A stretch of 64,000 nucleotides of DNA from Hymenolepis diminuta (Eukaryota; Platyhelminthes; Cestoda; Cyclophyllidea; Hymenolepididae), in assembly GCA_900708905.1 (NCBI GenBank), contig CAADRB010000065.1, positions 216,203-280,202 of the forward strand. Direction: 5' to 3'. The position numbers were made by a program, and so were the translations under genes. Shown piece by piece: positions 24,385-38,000 of the stretch. The notes beneath the pieces are model-generated. The model had not been told where the DNA came from. It was given only the letters and a program-made list of their open reading frames with translations, and did no database searches. The stretch's first letter is position 1. Every line of letters begins with the position of its first letter.

Positions 24385-24740
24385 CATGACCTTGGTCAGT
24401 CTATCGATGTATTGAACGCCTACAGACTCATATCTATTCTCTAACTGTTAATGAACAAACCACGCGAAATCGGCCAATTTCGTATCTCATTTTGCCCATT
24501 TCTCACAATCCGGTATGTCCTCGTTCAGTACTGATTCCTCTGTCTTTCCTCTCAATTACTTTTCCCCCTCCCTCCTTTCCCCCTCTTATCATTCACGATG
24601 ATTCAATATACGTTAATGTAATCCAACCCCTACTCTTCTCATTCGATAAAGGCTGACGTTTCCTGTTAACCTTAGAAAGATCACTAGTTCTATGGGGGGA
24701 TATTAAGCCTAATTCGATCTGCATCCTGAAGTATCTTCAC
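24385..24740 (+). repeat. R4 repeat, copy 2
   Basis: Second copy of the family described at 21995-22300, same orientation, with a longer C/T-rich tract (near 24558-24585). Confidence 0.7.
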
Positions 24741-25759
24741 TTGGGATTAGAGTAAGCGGACAACCCAGTTTTTGCAGAAGTTAAATACAGTATGGTCCTC
24801 GATATCTAGACTTTATTAAACACTCTCTTTTGAGCACTTCGTTTCATCCTTTGTTGTACCAATGTGCCAATTTATGTGTTCAGATGCAATCCCATAGTTA
24901 ATAATTCTTAAAGTTTTTTCCCTCCCATAGATGATAACAATAGCAGCATTTGTAATCATAAACTAGCTATAAAAATTAATTGCAAAGACATGTAATGAAG
25001 TGTTGGCTGATTAAAGTTTAAACGGAGAAGTTATTTCACTAAATGGAATTAAGGCGATCTCGAATTCCGACTACTACCGTAATTTGTCTTGCAATAATTC
25101 TTCTTTAAGAAAATTTGACGCAAATGATGGCTCTCGATGAATCTAAAATAGTACTAATCTCATCAAAAAAGCTATTTTAGGATCTAGGTCAAATCAGGCT
25201 AGATATCGCCTGGAAGAAACGTGTATTGAACGCACGTAGTGGAATGAGAGAGGAAAGACGAAAGATGTACCAGGAATATCACTGTCTCCAAGATTCAATC
25301 CGAACCATTAGATGATTGACTGATTTGGGCAGACTTTCCCACGGTATGTCACTGTTGCTAAGTCTCAACCCATACACAATAACTCCTTCGTTCTCAGCCT
25401 ATTACCCTATATTAATAACTTTGTACACACACTAGATCACTAGCGCCTATCCACTGCGTCCGCTATCATCCCATACCTTCATGCTCACACGCTAGTCTAC
25501 TTCGTTCCCCTTGGACTTTCTCTTAATACTTAACAAAGATCTCCAACCAACGGTAACTATCTTCTCCATCCTATTGTGTTGTGGAGATCGTGGGAAGTTA
25601 GGAGTGTGGTAGCTCGATTAGACCCCGTAGTCCCTAATATATTAACCTGTTGCTTACAACATTTATTCATTAGGCAGAAAATAACTATTCAGTTCATTAG
25701 CTAACGTGAGATAAACTGTTGATTGTCAACATTAGCTATTGATTGGATCATTTTGGATG

Positions 25760-27060
25760 TTTTACCGAAGAGATTGAAGGAGGTCATTGGGGTCCACAGA
25801 TCACCTGCTGATACATTCGACATCTCCATGTTGTACATGTCACTGAAAGTGCCACAGCCAACAATGTAGATTTTTTCATCGAAGTAAACTATTCAAGGAT
25901 TGCCTTTGTGAGTTTCATTCGTTGGAGGGAATGGATGAAACTGCCACTTCTCACCTTTTTCACCTGACATTCGTGTCAAAAACTCTATGGTGCGGAGACA
26001 CTTAAAGACCAAGACGTCAGAATCTAGAATGTTGTCGGCAGCGGAGTCCAACCCTCCTTCCGGACCTCTATCTGGAAGGAGTCAATAACTCAGTAATAAG
26101 GGCTATCTGATGAAGTCAAAGGAATGCATAAAATGTTGACCGAACTTACCTTTCAGAGATAATGTTATACATTTCACTTAAATAGGAATCAGGAGATTGC
26201 GGAAATAAATCGCTGAATGGAAAAATTTTACTTTCAGTTGCCACACAAGAGGGAACGTTTCTGGCGCTTATTATATGGAAGTATTAGCACACCGCCAGTT
26301 GAGGATTCCATCAAATCCACTCTACTTGCCCACTCACTATTTCCGTCCATCTCACCGGTGAAAGCTAACTAGTCCATCTTCAGGAATTCCAATCATACCT
26401 TCATAATTTATTTAATAAAAAAAATGGGATGCTCGCTTGGAAATGAAATGCTATTCTCACATACCTTTTTTGGAAGCTTGAGTTCAATTTTAGTTCCTAG
26501 ATTAAGATTTCCACAAGTGTGCGCCAATTTCGGAGGTTACTGTTAATGGCAGCAAATCTTTCCCTAATTTTCGACAAGAGAAAGAGACACAAAGCAAAAA
26601 TGATTATTTGTTAAATGTGTTGTTCCTTTGAAGAATTCAACACCTCTAAGAACGGCCTTCTGTTAATCAGTAGATCATCTTTCACCATCTCTGCCTCTGT
26701 GTGGAATAAAAATCAACTGTGAGGTTTTAAATAAACCCCCATTCAATAGGAATGTTTATATCCTCAAAATAGAGATCAACACAAAGACTTTGAGCATTTT
26801 GATTGCGATCGCATTTAAATTGCGATAATATCTCTGAATGCGTCCCTGCGAGCTGTGCGCTCTCCGGTTTCTATTGACAATTTAATCTATGTGGAAAGTG
26901 CCTCCACCATCGACTTCACCGACTCTTGAGACAAACGAGAATGTGTAAGGGATCAGCATGCTTATTACTTCGATATTCAAAGGGAACTGCCGAGAAATCT
27001 TAAAAAATTTGCAGTTCATCGTCACCGAAGGCATACACATCCTGATTAGAATTTAATTCT
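25760..27060 (-). pseudogene. Decayed BTB-BACK-Kelch (KLHL-type) pseudogene
   Basis: KLHL proteins are usually substrate adaptors for CUL3 ubiquitin ligases (family knowledge). On the minus strand the order is right. BTB-like pieces read DVYAFGDDELQIF and ESVKSMVEAL near 26.9-27.05 kb. A BACK-like piece reads AEMVKDDLLINRR near 26.66-26.7 kb. Kelch blades follow: WASRVDLMESSTGGVLILP near 26.3 kb, then IVYFDEKIYIVGCGTFSDMY and MEMSNVSAGDLWTPMTSF at 25.77-25.89 kb. In-frame stops (for example TGA at 25893-25895) and frame changes break it. A GT-AG intron of about 80 nt (26072-26151) appears retained, arguing for a decayed gene duplicate rather than a retrocopy. The kelch part is the surest. Confidence 0.72.
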
Positions 27061-27261
27061 TTGCTGCTGCTGATCAGATTTCACCAACATATGTCTCGTC
27101 GATTCTGAAAATTTTCAAATAATTTGTTTATCATTTAGCTAATGCAAATGACTTCTTAACGGATGCACACAAATTTGCGCTCAGCCAATTAGGACTTTAC
27201 CTTGTGTATTGTGTGCAAGAAGGCATAATCTTAAGGCGTTCCTCAGAGACAAATTTGTTAT

Positions 27262-27288
27262 GCCGCCGTATGCGTATGCTACGGCGGC
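27262..27288. repeat. Perfect 9-bp GC-rich hairpin
   Basis: Arms GCCGCCGTA and TACGGCGGC with a 9-nt loop (TGCGTATGC). It is strikingly GC-rich in an AT-rich setting and lies about 200 nt upstream of the kelch pseudogene. Confidence 0.85.
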
Positions 27289-27292
27289 TTTA

Positions 27293-27320
27293 TTAACGCT
27301 ATGTTATTACATAGCGTTAA
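27293..27320. repeat. Perfect 11-bp hairpin
   Basis: Arms TTAACGCTATG and CATAGCGTTAA with a 6-nt loop (TTATTA). It starts 4 nt after the GC-rich hairpin. Confidence 0.85.
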
Positions 27321-27329
27321 GTAAATAGC

Positions 27330-30300
27330 GACTAGCTTAATCAAAGGCAGATCTACGTAATCTTGAGCGGACAACGCTGCTGCCACCAAGGTATTTTTCA
27401 AACATCGGAAAGAAGGCAAAGATTACTAAGATGTGGGCTCACACCTTTCCTTTACTGCGTCTATCAAGAAGAAATCCAATCATCACTACTTTGACATCTC
27501 ACCGAAATGAAATTGTCGAGGCGTTCTCGTTGAATAACGCATTTCACGGAAGTGCAAAAAGCATTCCGAGTTTGCGTTTGGGTTGATAAGTTCAAAACTG
27601 TTCATGATGCTATGCTCTCTCTGTCGACTTAATTGTGCCCCAGACTGGAAACAGACTTTTAATGTTATTTTTGCGATTCCTGCAAAGGCCCAAGACAGGG
27701 TACTTTTCAGTCAGCCCGATTTATTGTGAATGAAACGCTTTAAAAAATTAACTTTCATGATATTCAACTTTTTCTCATCAATTTCAAGTTCCTGATTATA
27801 GCAGTCGATCTTACCCTTTTGGACGTTTGGACTATTTTAAATTTATTTTTAATTTCGTTCTACCAACAGGACCAAATGATCTTCTAAACCTTGACGAATG
27901 AAATTTAATCGCATCTCTGCTATACTAATGCTGTAATCAAGAAAAGTCATTGGAAGAAAAAGTGAATTGAAGTTGAAGGACCTATTTTCATTATTAATCA
28001 ACCGGTCATTGAGTACTGGACATTGCAGATAAGCATTTGTGGCAATTCAAGGGAGGAATCATGAAATTTGAATTTTGGAACGTGATTATTGCACAACCCG
28101 AATCCAAAAATTCAAATGGAACAAGATTTTTTAATACCTTGACATTGTTTCCAGTATCTTTATGACCCTCTCTCCTTTATCATTTCTTGGACCTTCTGTT
28201 AATTGATTTCAGATGCTTTCCACAATCCAAAAGTGTAAAATTTTTGTTCTACTGTGGGTAATAATAACCACATTAAAGTGTAAGGTCATGCATAAGAATT
28301 ATTCAAATACACACGAGTTCTATTATATTTTCTTTTTTTTTAAATAAAAGGTAAAATTGAAATATGCTATAAAAGAAACTTATAAAGACTTTAGTTTTGC
28401 CTTCCGGAGGTTATCCTATTATATTTGATGCTTTCAATTAGGTGACAAGTAATAGTTTAAAATAGTGATCAAATTGAATTTTCTTTGATTTAAACAATAT
28501 TACAATTACGAATAGTTGATCCGCTTGAGCAGCAGGATCCGTAGTAGTACTGATTGCAATTCGAACGCTTGTGAGTTCTGATAGCAGAAAGTGACCAAGC
28601 GATCACTCCTCTTATTTTTCCGCCGCTAGACGTATACTATCGGTTAATTAATCCAAATTCAGGGTCGCTATGTGAATGATGAGACAATACTTCCAAGACT
28701 GCAAACTTCAGAACCAAACTTTGCAAGTTGAAATGAAAAATAATGTCAAAATGCAGAAAAGGTAATCACGAGGTCTATTAGAACTCTCTCTCTCAATGGA
28801 CCAGAATTTGAAAGTCAAGCATTTACTTCGTAACATTGATGGGATCTTTACATAAATCGATGAATCATTATAATTAATTTGAAAACAAACGACTCAAGGA
28901 TTGAACTACTAATATGCACGATTTATTCAATTTCAAACTTCCTCTCATTTCAAAATTTGTCCACTTTGAAGTTAGCTCGCCTAAGAGAGGATAATTACAA
29001 TATAAGAAAACTGTCACTGTTATTTTGAATAATATACAAAATAATTTTCATTTTGCTAAATCCTCATGACTCAAATTCTCTTAAATTTTTTAATATTTCA
29101 CAATTATTGTCTAATTCAATTAGGAGGAAGAGGAGCTTTAATGATGACAATGTCCTTTTGTTTATGTGTTTCATGAGACTCCAAATTATGACAAGAACAA
29201 ATGACCGTAGGTAATTAACTGATGGCAGTTATTTATTAATACAAAATTGCAAAATAATGACCTTGAAATCTTTCATTTTCGCGCGTTTCGCCATTTCTAG
29301 TGTTTGAATTGATTTAAAAAAGAATAGTCGAGTGCGTTGAGAGTTACTAGATACACAATATTTTGGCACCAAAATAAGCGCAGATTCATTTTCGATTCTA
29401 AAAAGCATTTCATAATAAATTCAGAAAAATATTTAATGCAGTAGCTATTATTTTATTTATATCTTAACCATGAATTTGTTGTGGCAAATTTTAACATTAC
29501 AAAAAATGGAATATTTAACCCAATCAACGTCTTTTAGACCTAATTTGGTCTGATATGTGCATTATTTCACCTTCACCTTGTAGAGTTAGAATTCTCAGGA
29601 AATTATTGGTTCTACATCTTGCCCATAATTCAATACTTGTCTGGTCAACGATCTCCGTGTCTTTCACGAAATTAAGCCATGCCATTACTGAAGAATGCAA
29701 ATATGATCCTGAAACGACTTATTCGGGCAGAAATCCAACTCGTGCAGTCTTATTTCCTGAGTAGATCAATCGCGTAACTTCAAATTAAAGTGCTAACGCG
29801 AGGAAGGATTTTTTCAACCATTCCCTTAGTACAATGATTGGAAACATGTGTGGAAATTTTTTCAGTGACAGGCACTCACCCTCTTCTATTCTCAGCTATC
29901 TCATTTGTACTCACAAGGATTATTCTGCATTGGTAGCTCAAATGGAGCAGTCTCTGGGAGAAAGGACATAATTCGGCTCGGTTTTTCTTGCAGTATCTTG
30001 CAAAATGACATAACTTTTTTATCATGCCATTAAACGATAACTCCTATCAATATAACAATGGAGGCAATTCAGTGAAGTAGTACGTCAAAAGCGAAATTTT
30101 GTGGTAAAAGCTTAGAAGACAAACATCAAACCTTCTTAGGCGTAGGCAAAATCTAGCTTCGACCCTGAGCAAATATCTTATGAAAGAAAGTTCTTGCGTG
30201 AACTGTCCCGCCTTCTCAAAAAATGATAAGTCCGTGGCTGGAGACAAAGGTCTATGAAAAATAGAGATACTTTCTTAAGTTGAAATAAATCTGATGAAGC

Positions 30301-31527
30301 ATATTTCTATCGTGAGGGAAGGATTTAAATTCTGCAAATTGGAAATGCAAAGCAGCAGTTTATCTAACGCGCAGAGCAATGGATCCGTTGTCAGAAAAAA
30401 TTCACTATAAAAGGGGCATCGTAAATCCAGTTATTTTGAGTTGTGAACGGGTTGCAGCCAGCGACTTCCTATGTCGATAAAGAGTTGCTGATTGAAGTTG
30501 AATGCTTTCCGGCTTTCACAAACTTTAAGCGCAAAATATCTTCACAGATTCCATAATTTTTTAAAAATAAATTGCTCGAAACATCTATGGAGCTATAAAT
30601 TTAAGGTTATTGGTATCATCAGATCGAGAGGTACACCGTTAAACGCTTCAGAACTTACGTTTGAAAGGTGCTGTTATGCAAATTAATTATCATCGCCATG
30701 AGTAAACTCTGTTAACCTCTGCTACAGTTCTGTGCATCCAAGGCTGGGTGTGGCGCCACCATGTAACCTTGTGAATTCGGTAAACTCCGGTGCTTGTGAC
30801 TTCCACCATCAGGTGGACATGAAATGGCTTGCAAAAATAAATACAAACTGTAGTAATTAAAAGCCGGTGATTAATTATAGACCTAACTACATATTGTCAT
30901 TTATTCCAAGCTTGTCCATATATGGTAATGTCAACTTCATGCTATGCCCACTAGACCAATATGATGAACCAGTTACCTCATTATCGGTTTAATTCATTTT
31001 CTATATAAAGAACCGCATGACGTTAATGAATGATTGGCTGTGCGGTTGCTTTGTCATTAATGCATTCGTGGGTGCTTCACCGGCTTATATTCATTCCCAC
31101 TGATAGTAACATTGCTTGCACAGTTCCAGTAATTAATACATTCCTAATGCTATTCAGTTCCTTCGTCTGCTCTATTCATTCCTTTGGCACTGTCTAATAC
31201 TACCAAGTGAGGTTTTTACTGGATAATTCAAAATATCACATTCGACGTCATAATCAGTTCGGTCTTCTAGGATAATTTCAGTTTGCAATATAAATCTTTG
31301 CTCTTGAGATCGAATATCTGAAATCTTTACTAAGAAGCCCTTAGAGTCTAGGTGCAACTACAGGTGAAGGCTTTATGAACAAACTGACACTAATTACAGC
31401 TTGTGGTTATACAAAAATTACTTAATAATGCATTGTGGAGAAATGCTAAGACCTTTGAAATATTTTTTTTTCCGTATTCAGTAAAAAAGGAGAAAGGCCA
31501 TAGTCTAAGAACGCACAGTCTTTGATC
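27330..31527. other. Intergenic DNA, no gene seen
   Basis: Holds one R1 copy (27990-28255). The plus-strand frames at 29555-29764 and 30492-30686 have no recognisable content. Confidence 0.5.
27990..28255 (+). repeat. R1 dispersed repeat, copy 2
   Basis: Starts AATCAACCGGTCATTGAGTA, carries GAAATTTGAATTTTGGAACG and TACCTTGACATTG, and ends after a pyrimidine-rich tract and TTAATTGATTT. Nearly full length. Confidence 0.8.
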
Positions 31528-31533
31528 TTTATT
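31528..31533 (-). terminator. Candidate poly(A) signal for the four-exon gene
   Basis: AATAAA on the minus strand, about 135 nt after the TGA stop at 31666. Confidence 0.45.
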
Positions 31534-31665
31534 TTTCAAAAACAAAAGAGCAATTAATACAATCTTAGGACGCTCCGATCCCTCATCACATCCATTCTAA
31601 ATATATAGTGATGGGGGACAAAGAGCAAGAGATAGAGAGAAGTAATGAAATAGAAGTGGAAGAAG

Positions 31666-32044
31666 TCAAAAGACAATGAGAGGTGGTGTGCAGGATGTAG
31701 CGGCGTTGGTAGTGTCACCGGTCTGGTTACCGTGCGTCGCAACTAACCAATCGGCAACACGTTGTTGACTCATTCTCTTGTGCATTACTCGACGCACCTT
31801 TTTGCGTTTCTCTCGATTGGAATTGCGTGTTGAAGGTGTTGAAGAAACTAGGTTTTCGATTTTTGGAAGTGATTGTGGGAGTAGTGTAGAAGGAGGCACT
31901 GAAATGGATTCACGGGGATGATGAAGTCCACTGGAACGATGCCGAGAACGCTTCGGAGCCCGACAAACCCTGTCATGAGGTGTTTTGGAGGGTGGATTGT
32001 GTTGGCTGGGTGAGGCTCTATGGCGACGTCTGTTTTCTGTCGGT
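31666..32044 (-). CDS. Terminal exon of the unrecognised gene
   Basis: Acceptor TATTGATATTACAG|ACC joins in phase 2 to the AG left by exon 3. It is Ser/Pro/Arg/His-rich, with KRSRHRSSGLHHP and NREKRKKVRRVMHKRMS, and ends CTPPLIVF-stop. The 62-codon minus frame (31554-31742) is its shadow. Confidence 0.65.
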
Positions 32045-35000
32045 CTGTAATATCAATAGGTGAACGTTACTCATAACAATTAAGTAGTAAACTTCTGGTC
32101 AATTTAAAAAATTAATAGCAAGGGGCAATACGATGATTCAAAATTCATATTTTAAATTTGTCACGTAGTTTAAATAAAGAACAAACTATATAGGGAATAG
32201 CAAGAAATCCAGTTTTAGCGTTTTATCATGATTTGAACTGAATATTCATTTCCAAAATGAAGGTTGGAGTCAATTACTTTCGAAAACCAAATTTTAAAAC
32301 TTTTGACCACAATCTACATTAATAAAATCCATCTTGAATTTAATTAATTTGGGCTTGATTGCAGACAGACAATTATTCGGAAATATGGCCATGTCAAATC
32401 GGTCATACTTTGTCGACAAAGATGAGGAAGGTGCGGCCACCCAGTCTTACAAATTAATGCAATTCAAAATTGACGCTTTTTCTGGATTTAAATGCATAAA
32501 ATGTAAATATGTATAATTATATCTATACAGGACGCATTTAAGCTCAAATTCGTCTGATAGTAAAGAAGTCGAATATCCTAAACCAGGAAAGCCTTTATGG
32601 CAATGGCAAAGAATCAATAGTTACCCCGGTTCTACAGAAATCTTACCTTTGTATGAATGAAATCATTCCTCCTTACTTTCGACAATAAATGAACTTTTTT
32701 CTAGTCCTTTCCATCCATTCCATCCAAGTATTCTGTATGAACTTCTATTGAAACATTTCAGATAGCAACAGAAAGACAGGATGCGAAAAGCCATACCAGT
32801 AATCACGAATGCGAGAAATAAGTAAGTTATTATTTTTTTAACTATGCTTTACATATTAAGGTAAGTGTTAAATTTTTAAAATAAAAGCCCAAATTTTCAC
32901 AGATTTTTTTCCAGAATTCCATTATTTCCAATTCATTCAATCAATATGCCCATATGTGTTTGCTTTAAATGGTTGAAATTCCGAAATAAATAGAACGAAT
33001 GCGTGGTGATATTCGTAGTAGAATATTCTCGAACTCCGGGGAATTCACTTGCACTATTAATCTTCAAATCATGTAATAAATGCAACTTTCCGAAAATTCT
33101 CTTATTTTTCTTTCTATCCGTGACATAATCATGTCAGAAATGCCGTTCCCTTCAATTTGTGCGTACCTCCCAATAGCAACTGCGCATTACTTGACTGAGT
33201 TAAATAAATTTTTCCTTTTTGTTCGATTTATATATGACGGTTTCCTTAATTTATTAGGAAAATTAGGAAAACAAATAATGAATATAAGTTTTAAAAATAT
33301 AGTGTATCAAAAGTGCATTTGTGGAGGATACGTTTATTACGTATCCCGAGGGACATTTCAATTATCAAAGATGTTAAAAGAAGTCTCATTCCTACATAAC
33401 CTTTTATTACGAAAAATTATTAATAAATGCGATAGAATAGTAGTACCTTTTCTAAATATTATTAACTACCTAATCTTGGTTAATCAAATAGATAATTAAT
33501 TTTAAATGAAATTACAAATTACTCAAGTTAATCACTGTTGTCAATCGGCGCTCATCGATGTGGGTACGAGGTCACACAGGAATACAGTGATTTTAGCCCA
33601 AAATTCAACGTGTAAAACATTTTGATAAAACAATTAAACTACTGATTTCAGATTCTAAATGGGGAGAGATTATTTTGAGGACTTAACAATTTTCTCTTCT
33701 CACTCCACATCTCATCACTACTCAATAGACTAACTCACTGGTTTTTGTTTTTAGAATTGTAGCATTTTGCTTTGCTGCGGGTAATAATAACCGTTTAAAC
33801 TCTTGATAAATACTTCCAACATGGTTCCCCAACATTTGACAGTCTAACCAGAGAATCGCTTAGGCGTAAGCATTTAGAGAAAGTTAGGCTTCGTTCTTAG
33901 AGATGTGAAAAGATGACAATCTTTAAGACACAAGAAAATTTTTACCTTGTACTATGCTTCTGCAACTGCAGTGTTCTCGTGAATCTATAGAATTCTACGG
34001 ACCGAGTCATGGAGTAGCAGAATCCAGGTTTCTGATCTGATCCTGCACTTCCTGCAACACTGATCAAACTCGAACCACCGGTCATATTCCTGCCACAGCC
34101 CTGACAGTAAAATGACCTAATTTCTCCTGATAAACTTCTTTCCGGACAGAAAAGCTGGCCAGGATTGTGCGGTGAGGTGGAATCAAACATGCCAAATGAG
34201 ATACAAGATAGGCAACAGGATGAGGAATTGTAAATGTAACGACTTTCACAACGACGTTTTCTTCGACGATGTCGTCTGGCATTATTATTTTGGGGTATTG
34301 GCAATTCTGAAAGACGTTCAAAGCAAAGACGGGCGGGTGGATTCTGTTGAGTACTGTTATTTTTAGGATCGAATGCACTGTTCAGGGAGAGGGCATAGAT
34401 TCCGTGAAGGCGGGACAGGATCGTGTCGAAGAGATGACTATCTAGCGCCAAAGACTCCTAAAATAAAATAACGGAAATCAGATGACTAGTTATGTAAATA
34501 AGCCTTCCCGTCTATTAGAGCATATGGTTATTAATTATACGTACTGAAAAGTGGATTAAAGACGAAAAGATAACATATGCACTGTCAACATCAGAACATT
34601 GTAATTTAGGTCAAAGAGAAAAAAGTAGACTACAATGTGTGTCCCTCAATGTTGGAAGATTTCATGAAACGATATATCTTAACAGAACGTGTTTTTATAA
34701 AAAAATTACAGAAAAGAAACTAAATACGTATGAATATAAAGTGCTATTTGAAATTTATCATATTAATTTGGGTGCAAGATGAATCTACTCCAGGTCGAAA
34801 TCTGTAGAAATTTTAGCAATTTCGCATGTTGTAACATTTTGGCGAAATTTTAAAACAAAAGTCGTAAATTATAAATTTTGCAAGCATTTCTATAAATATA
34901 ATTTCATTTCTATTGTGATAAATATACGAATCCATAGGCAGATAATGGTACATTAATCTTAGACGTCCAAGACATTCTTTCGATACAATACACCAGCACC

Positions 35001-38000
35001 TAACTCCTTGCGAATCGTATTCGCAACTATTCACGATAAGATCTAATTCACATTACACAACTCCTTAGAAGACCATAAATTACTAGCTATTGAGCAGAAA
35101 AATTTTAATAAATTTTTAATTTACATTTGGGATAGCCTAGAGAAGATTTAATTTTATATCTGGCAAACTGGAAATGAGATCGGACAATTCAGAAATGGAC
35201 AACAGTCAAAGAGGGAAGAATCGATAACCAGCTTACAGGATGAGGGATGAGTGATAGACAGGTTGGAATGATAATTAATATGTAGCTATCCTATCTCTGC
35301 TAATGTCAAGATTGTAAGCTGCCGAATATCATGTAAGATGATTTCTCCTTCTCAACCACTGGAAGAAAAATTATTTGAAATGAAAAAATCAATCATAATG
35401 ATTAAAAAACCAGTCAATAAGCACTGAACTACAAAATATAAGTGTATTTGGAACGGAGTTTATATTAGCTCCCTCTTCGCAAAACTTAAGTATGATTATT
35501 TTGCCTGCTCATCTATTGTAATAGAGATTTAAGGCGCCAAGGCTGACCTTCGCGATTAAGAACCGGTCAATAAGCACTTGACATCGGAGGCAAGCATTTG
35601 CTACAGTCCAGGGGACGATTGGCGAAATTTGAATTTTGGAACGTGAACTGTCCATTCAGTAAATATTGTACAACCTGGATCCTCAGGTGAAATGAAATAA
35701 GACTTCTTGATATCAAGGCGTTGCTCTCGGTATCTTTTTGATCCCCCCTCCCCCTCCTCATCATTCATTGGATCCAAAGTTAATCGATTTAACTTGCTTC
35801 TCACAATTAAAACTTGAAGAATAAAGAAATATCTTTACGGTATTTAAGTAGCATTTTTCCGTAAGGGATGGTATTATTGCTCACAATTCAAAAATAATTC
35901 AATGACAATTAATATTTAATAACATTACATAAGACTTCATAGCTGCCGTAATTAAAATTTGATCATGTAAATAGAGCGCAATTAAAATTGAACAAATTAT
36001 TGCACAGAAAAACATGTCTATAAGGGTTGGCCATTAAGTGAAGTGTCACTGTGCCGAATAGGGGGACGAAGGGTCATTAACTGACCATAAGCAGGCTCCA
36101 GAGTGGTCCCGTCTAAATTCAAAGACATTTTGTTACGCATGCATAAATGAATGAGTAAAAGTATAAAGGATGAAATAAATGTATAAGTGCCAATAAAAGT
36201 CTTGATTAAAGTTATAAATATAAGAAATAAATACTTGATGCTAATCTCAATTTTATGCTATCATAAAAATGACAAAAATCAAATTAATACTTAAAAATTC
36301 AATGAGTCGAAATATACCCGAGAATATAAATGGGACAGAGAGTAGATATTCTGTAATCCCGCTAAATTTTAAACAAAAGTGACATAGCACTTGTTATTTA
36401 AATAAAAAATTAAGTCAGTCAAGATCTTTGTTGAACCGAACTCTTTATCAAAGCATTCTCGTGCATAATTCTAATGGTGTTCGATGGCATAGAAGGCATA
36501 GAGACTTCCGTGAGGAGTCTGTACTCAGAACTATGCTCTCATAGAGTTGTAATGTTTGGGAAGTTTGCTCAGTGGAAATCCAATAAACTAACTTCCATAG
36601 AAAAACTCGTTTTGTGGTTCGTCTCTAAAACTTAAGCTGATTACGATTAATAGAGGTCATGTACGATGTCTAGACTACAGGAAGGTCCATGATATGAACG
36701 GTCTGTCAGGGATAAAATATTAAAAAAAAGAACACAGAGACCAATTCCAGATTTCACATTTTATTATCAGAAACTGAAATCTAATTCATCTAGTCAGTTC
36801 AGAGAAACTATACCCAGATATTATATTTTATACTATAATTGACATGTATAGGGGCTACCATGATCAGCCATATATTTATGTTCTCCCCAGCCAATTAGAA
36901 CGTTCTATTACATAGCCACCAAATCATGTTCTACCCTTTTTATAAGTACCTGCTCCTTACGTAGAAGACGAGCCAACCAGCGTCCGAGTATCTGCCCGAA
37001 TGAGCTGAGTGGAACTTCTGCGATATTTGTGCTCCCTCCTCAATTTCGCCATTTACGTACTGATACTCGTGTCCCATTACAGTTAGCACCTATTTTTCTA
37101 TTAAACTTCTATACTACTCAGGCCACTTAGAATAATTTTTCTCGATTACCTTAGGTATGGACATCTATAGTCTGCTCCTCAAAGAGAAGGCTATAAACTA
37201 TACAGCCTTTTTAGATGCCAGATTATTTTGATGTCTTACATAGAGTATGTGAGTGGGTGACATGGAAGTTGGCTCGAATCCAGACGTCTGAAGAGCCATC
37301 ACCATCTAGGCGCCTTTAGCTAAGTTTATTACGTCATCATCATAATCTAAATTGTGTGTGCAGAATGAAAGGAAGGTTAGGAGAGTGCATGGATGGAATC
37401 TAAGAAACAGCAAAAGGATGCAGACAGTTCGCCTAAATCCCGTTTGAATGGCTCCCTCTCTCTGTCATTACCCGATTTTTTTCTCGATGGTCTTTAATGT
37501 TAAAGTTACAATCTCTACCCCGAGGTATGACGATTTTAGGCACAATTAAACCATTAAAGTATGTTACGAAAAAAGAAAAATTACAATTCTGGAAAAAATT
37601 TTATCGGCACACTAACTTATTACAAATATTTTGATTGAGGGCGAAAAACATGATCCGATAATTTGAACCTGTAAACCACGAGGAAAATTGAAATTAAGCC
37701 CGATAACTTCATTTTTCGTTCAAATTAAAATTGAAAAAGACCTCCTCAAGTGAAATGAGGTCATATTTCCGGGTATCAGGTCAATGAATGATTATTTGTA
37801 GAACAATATAAAGTATGAAACCATTGAGGTGCCCATTTAATGAGTGAAATATCCTCAATTTATTAAATTAAGCCTTTTAATTAACTTATCTGTTAAAAAC
37901 AATTTAAAATCTATCTGCCAACTGGTAGACTTACTTTTTCCAGTAGATGGGTGTCATAGAAATTATATCAAAAGAGGATGGCTGCGAAATCACGAAAATT

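Larger units (their letters stand above)
18425..25759. other. Intergenic DNA with repeats, no firm gene
   Basis: Holds R3 copy 2, R5 copy 1, both R4 copies and one tRNA-like head, listed separately. The stretch 25280-25660 is less AT-rich and C-rich on the plus strand, but I could not assign it. One exon-like frame at 23041-23217 is listed. Confidence 0.5.

Noticed and set aside
33080..33499. 139-codon plus-strand frame
   Set aside because: Ile/Leu/Asn/Lys-rich as expected from AT-rich DNA, no domain, and lies in an intron of the four-exon gene on the other strand.
34082..34378. 98-codon minus frame and overlapping plus frame
   Set aside because: Alternative frames of exon 3; the chosen frame is open through both splice sites.
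37268..37283. Possible tRNA gene
   Set aside because: Only a B box is good; no acceptor stem, anticodon stem or A box could be folded.
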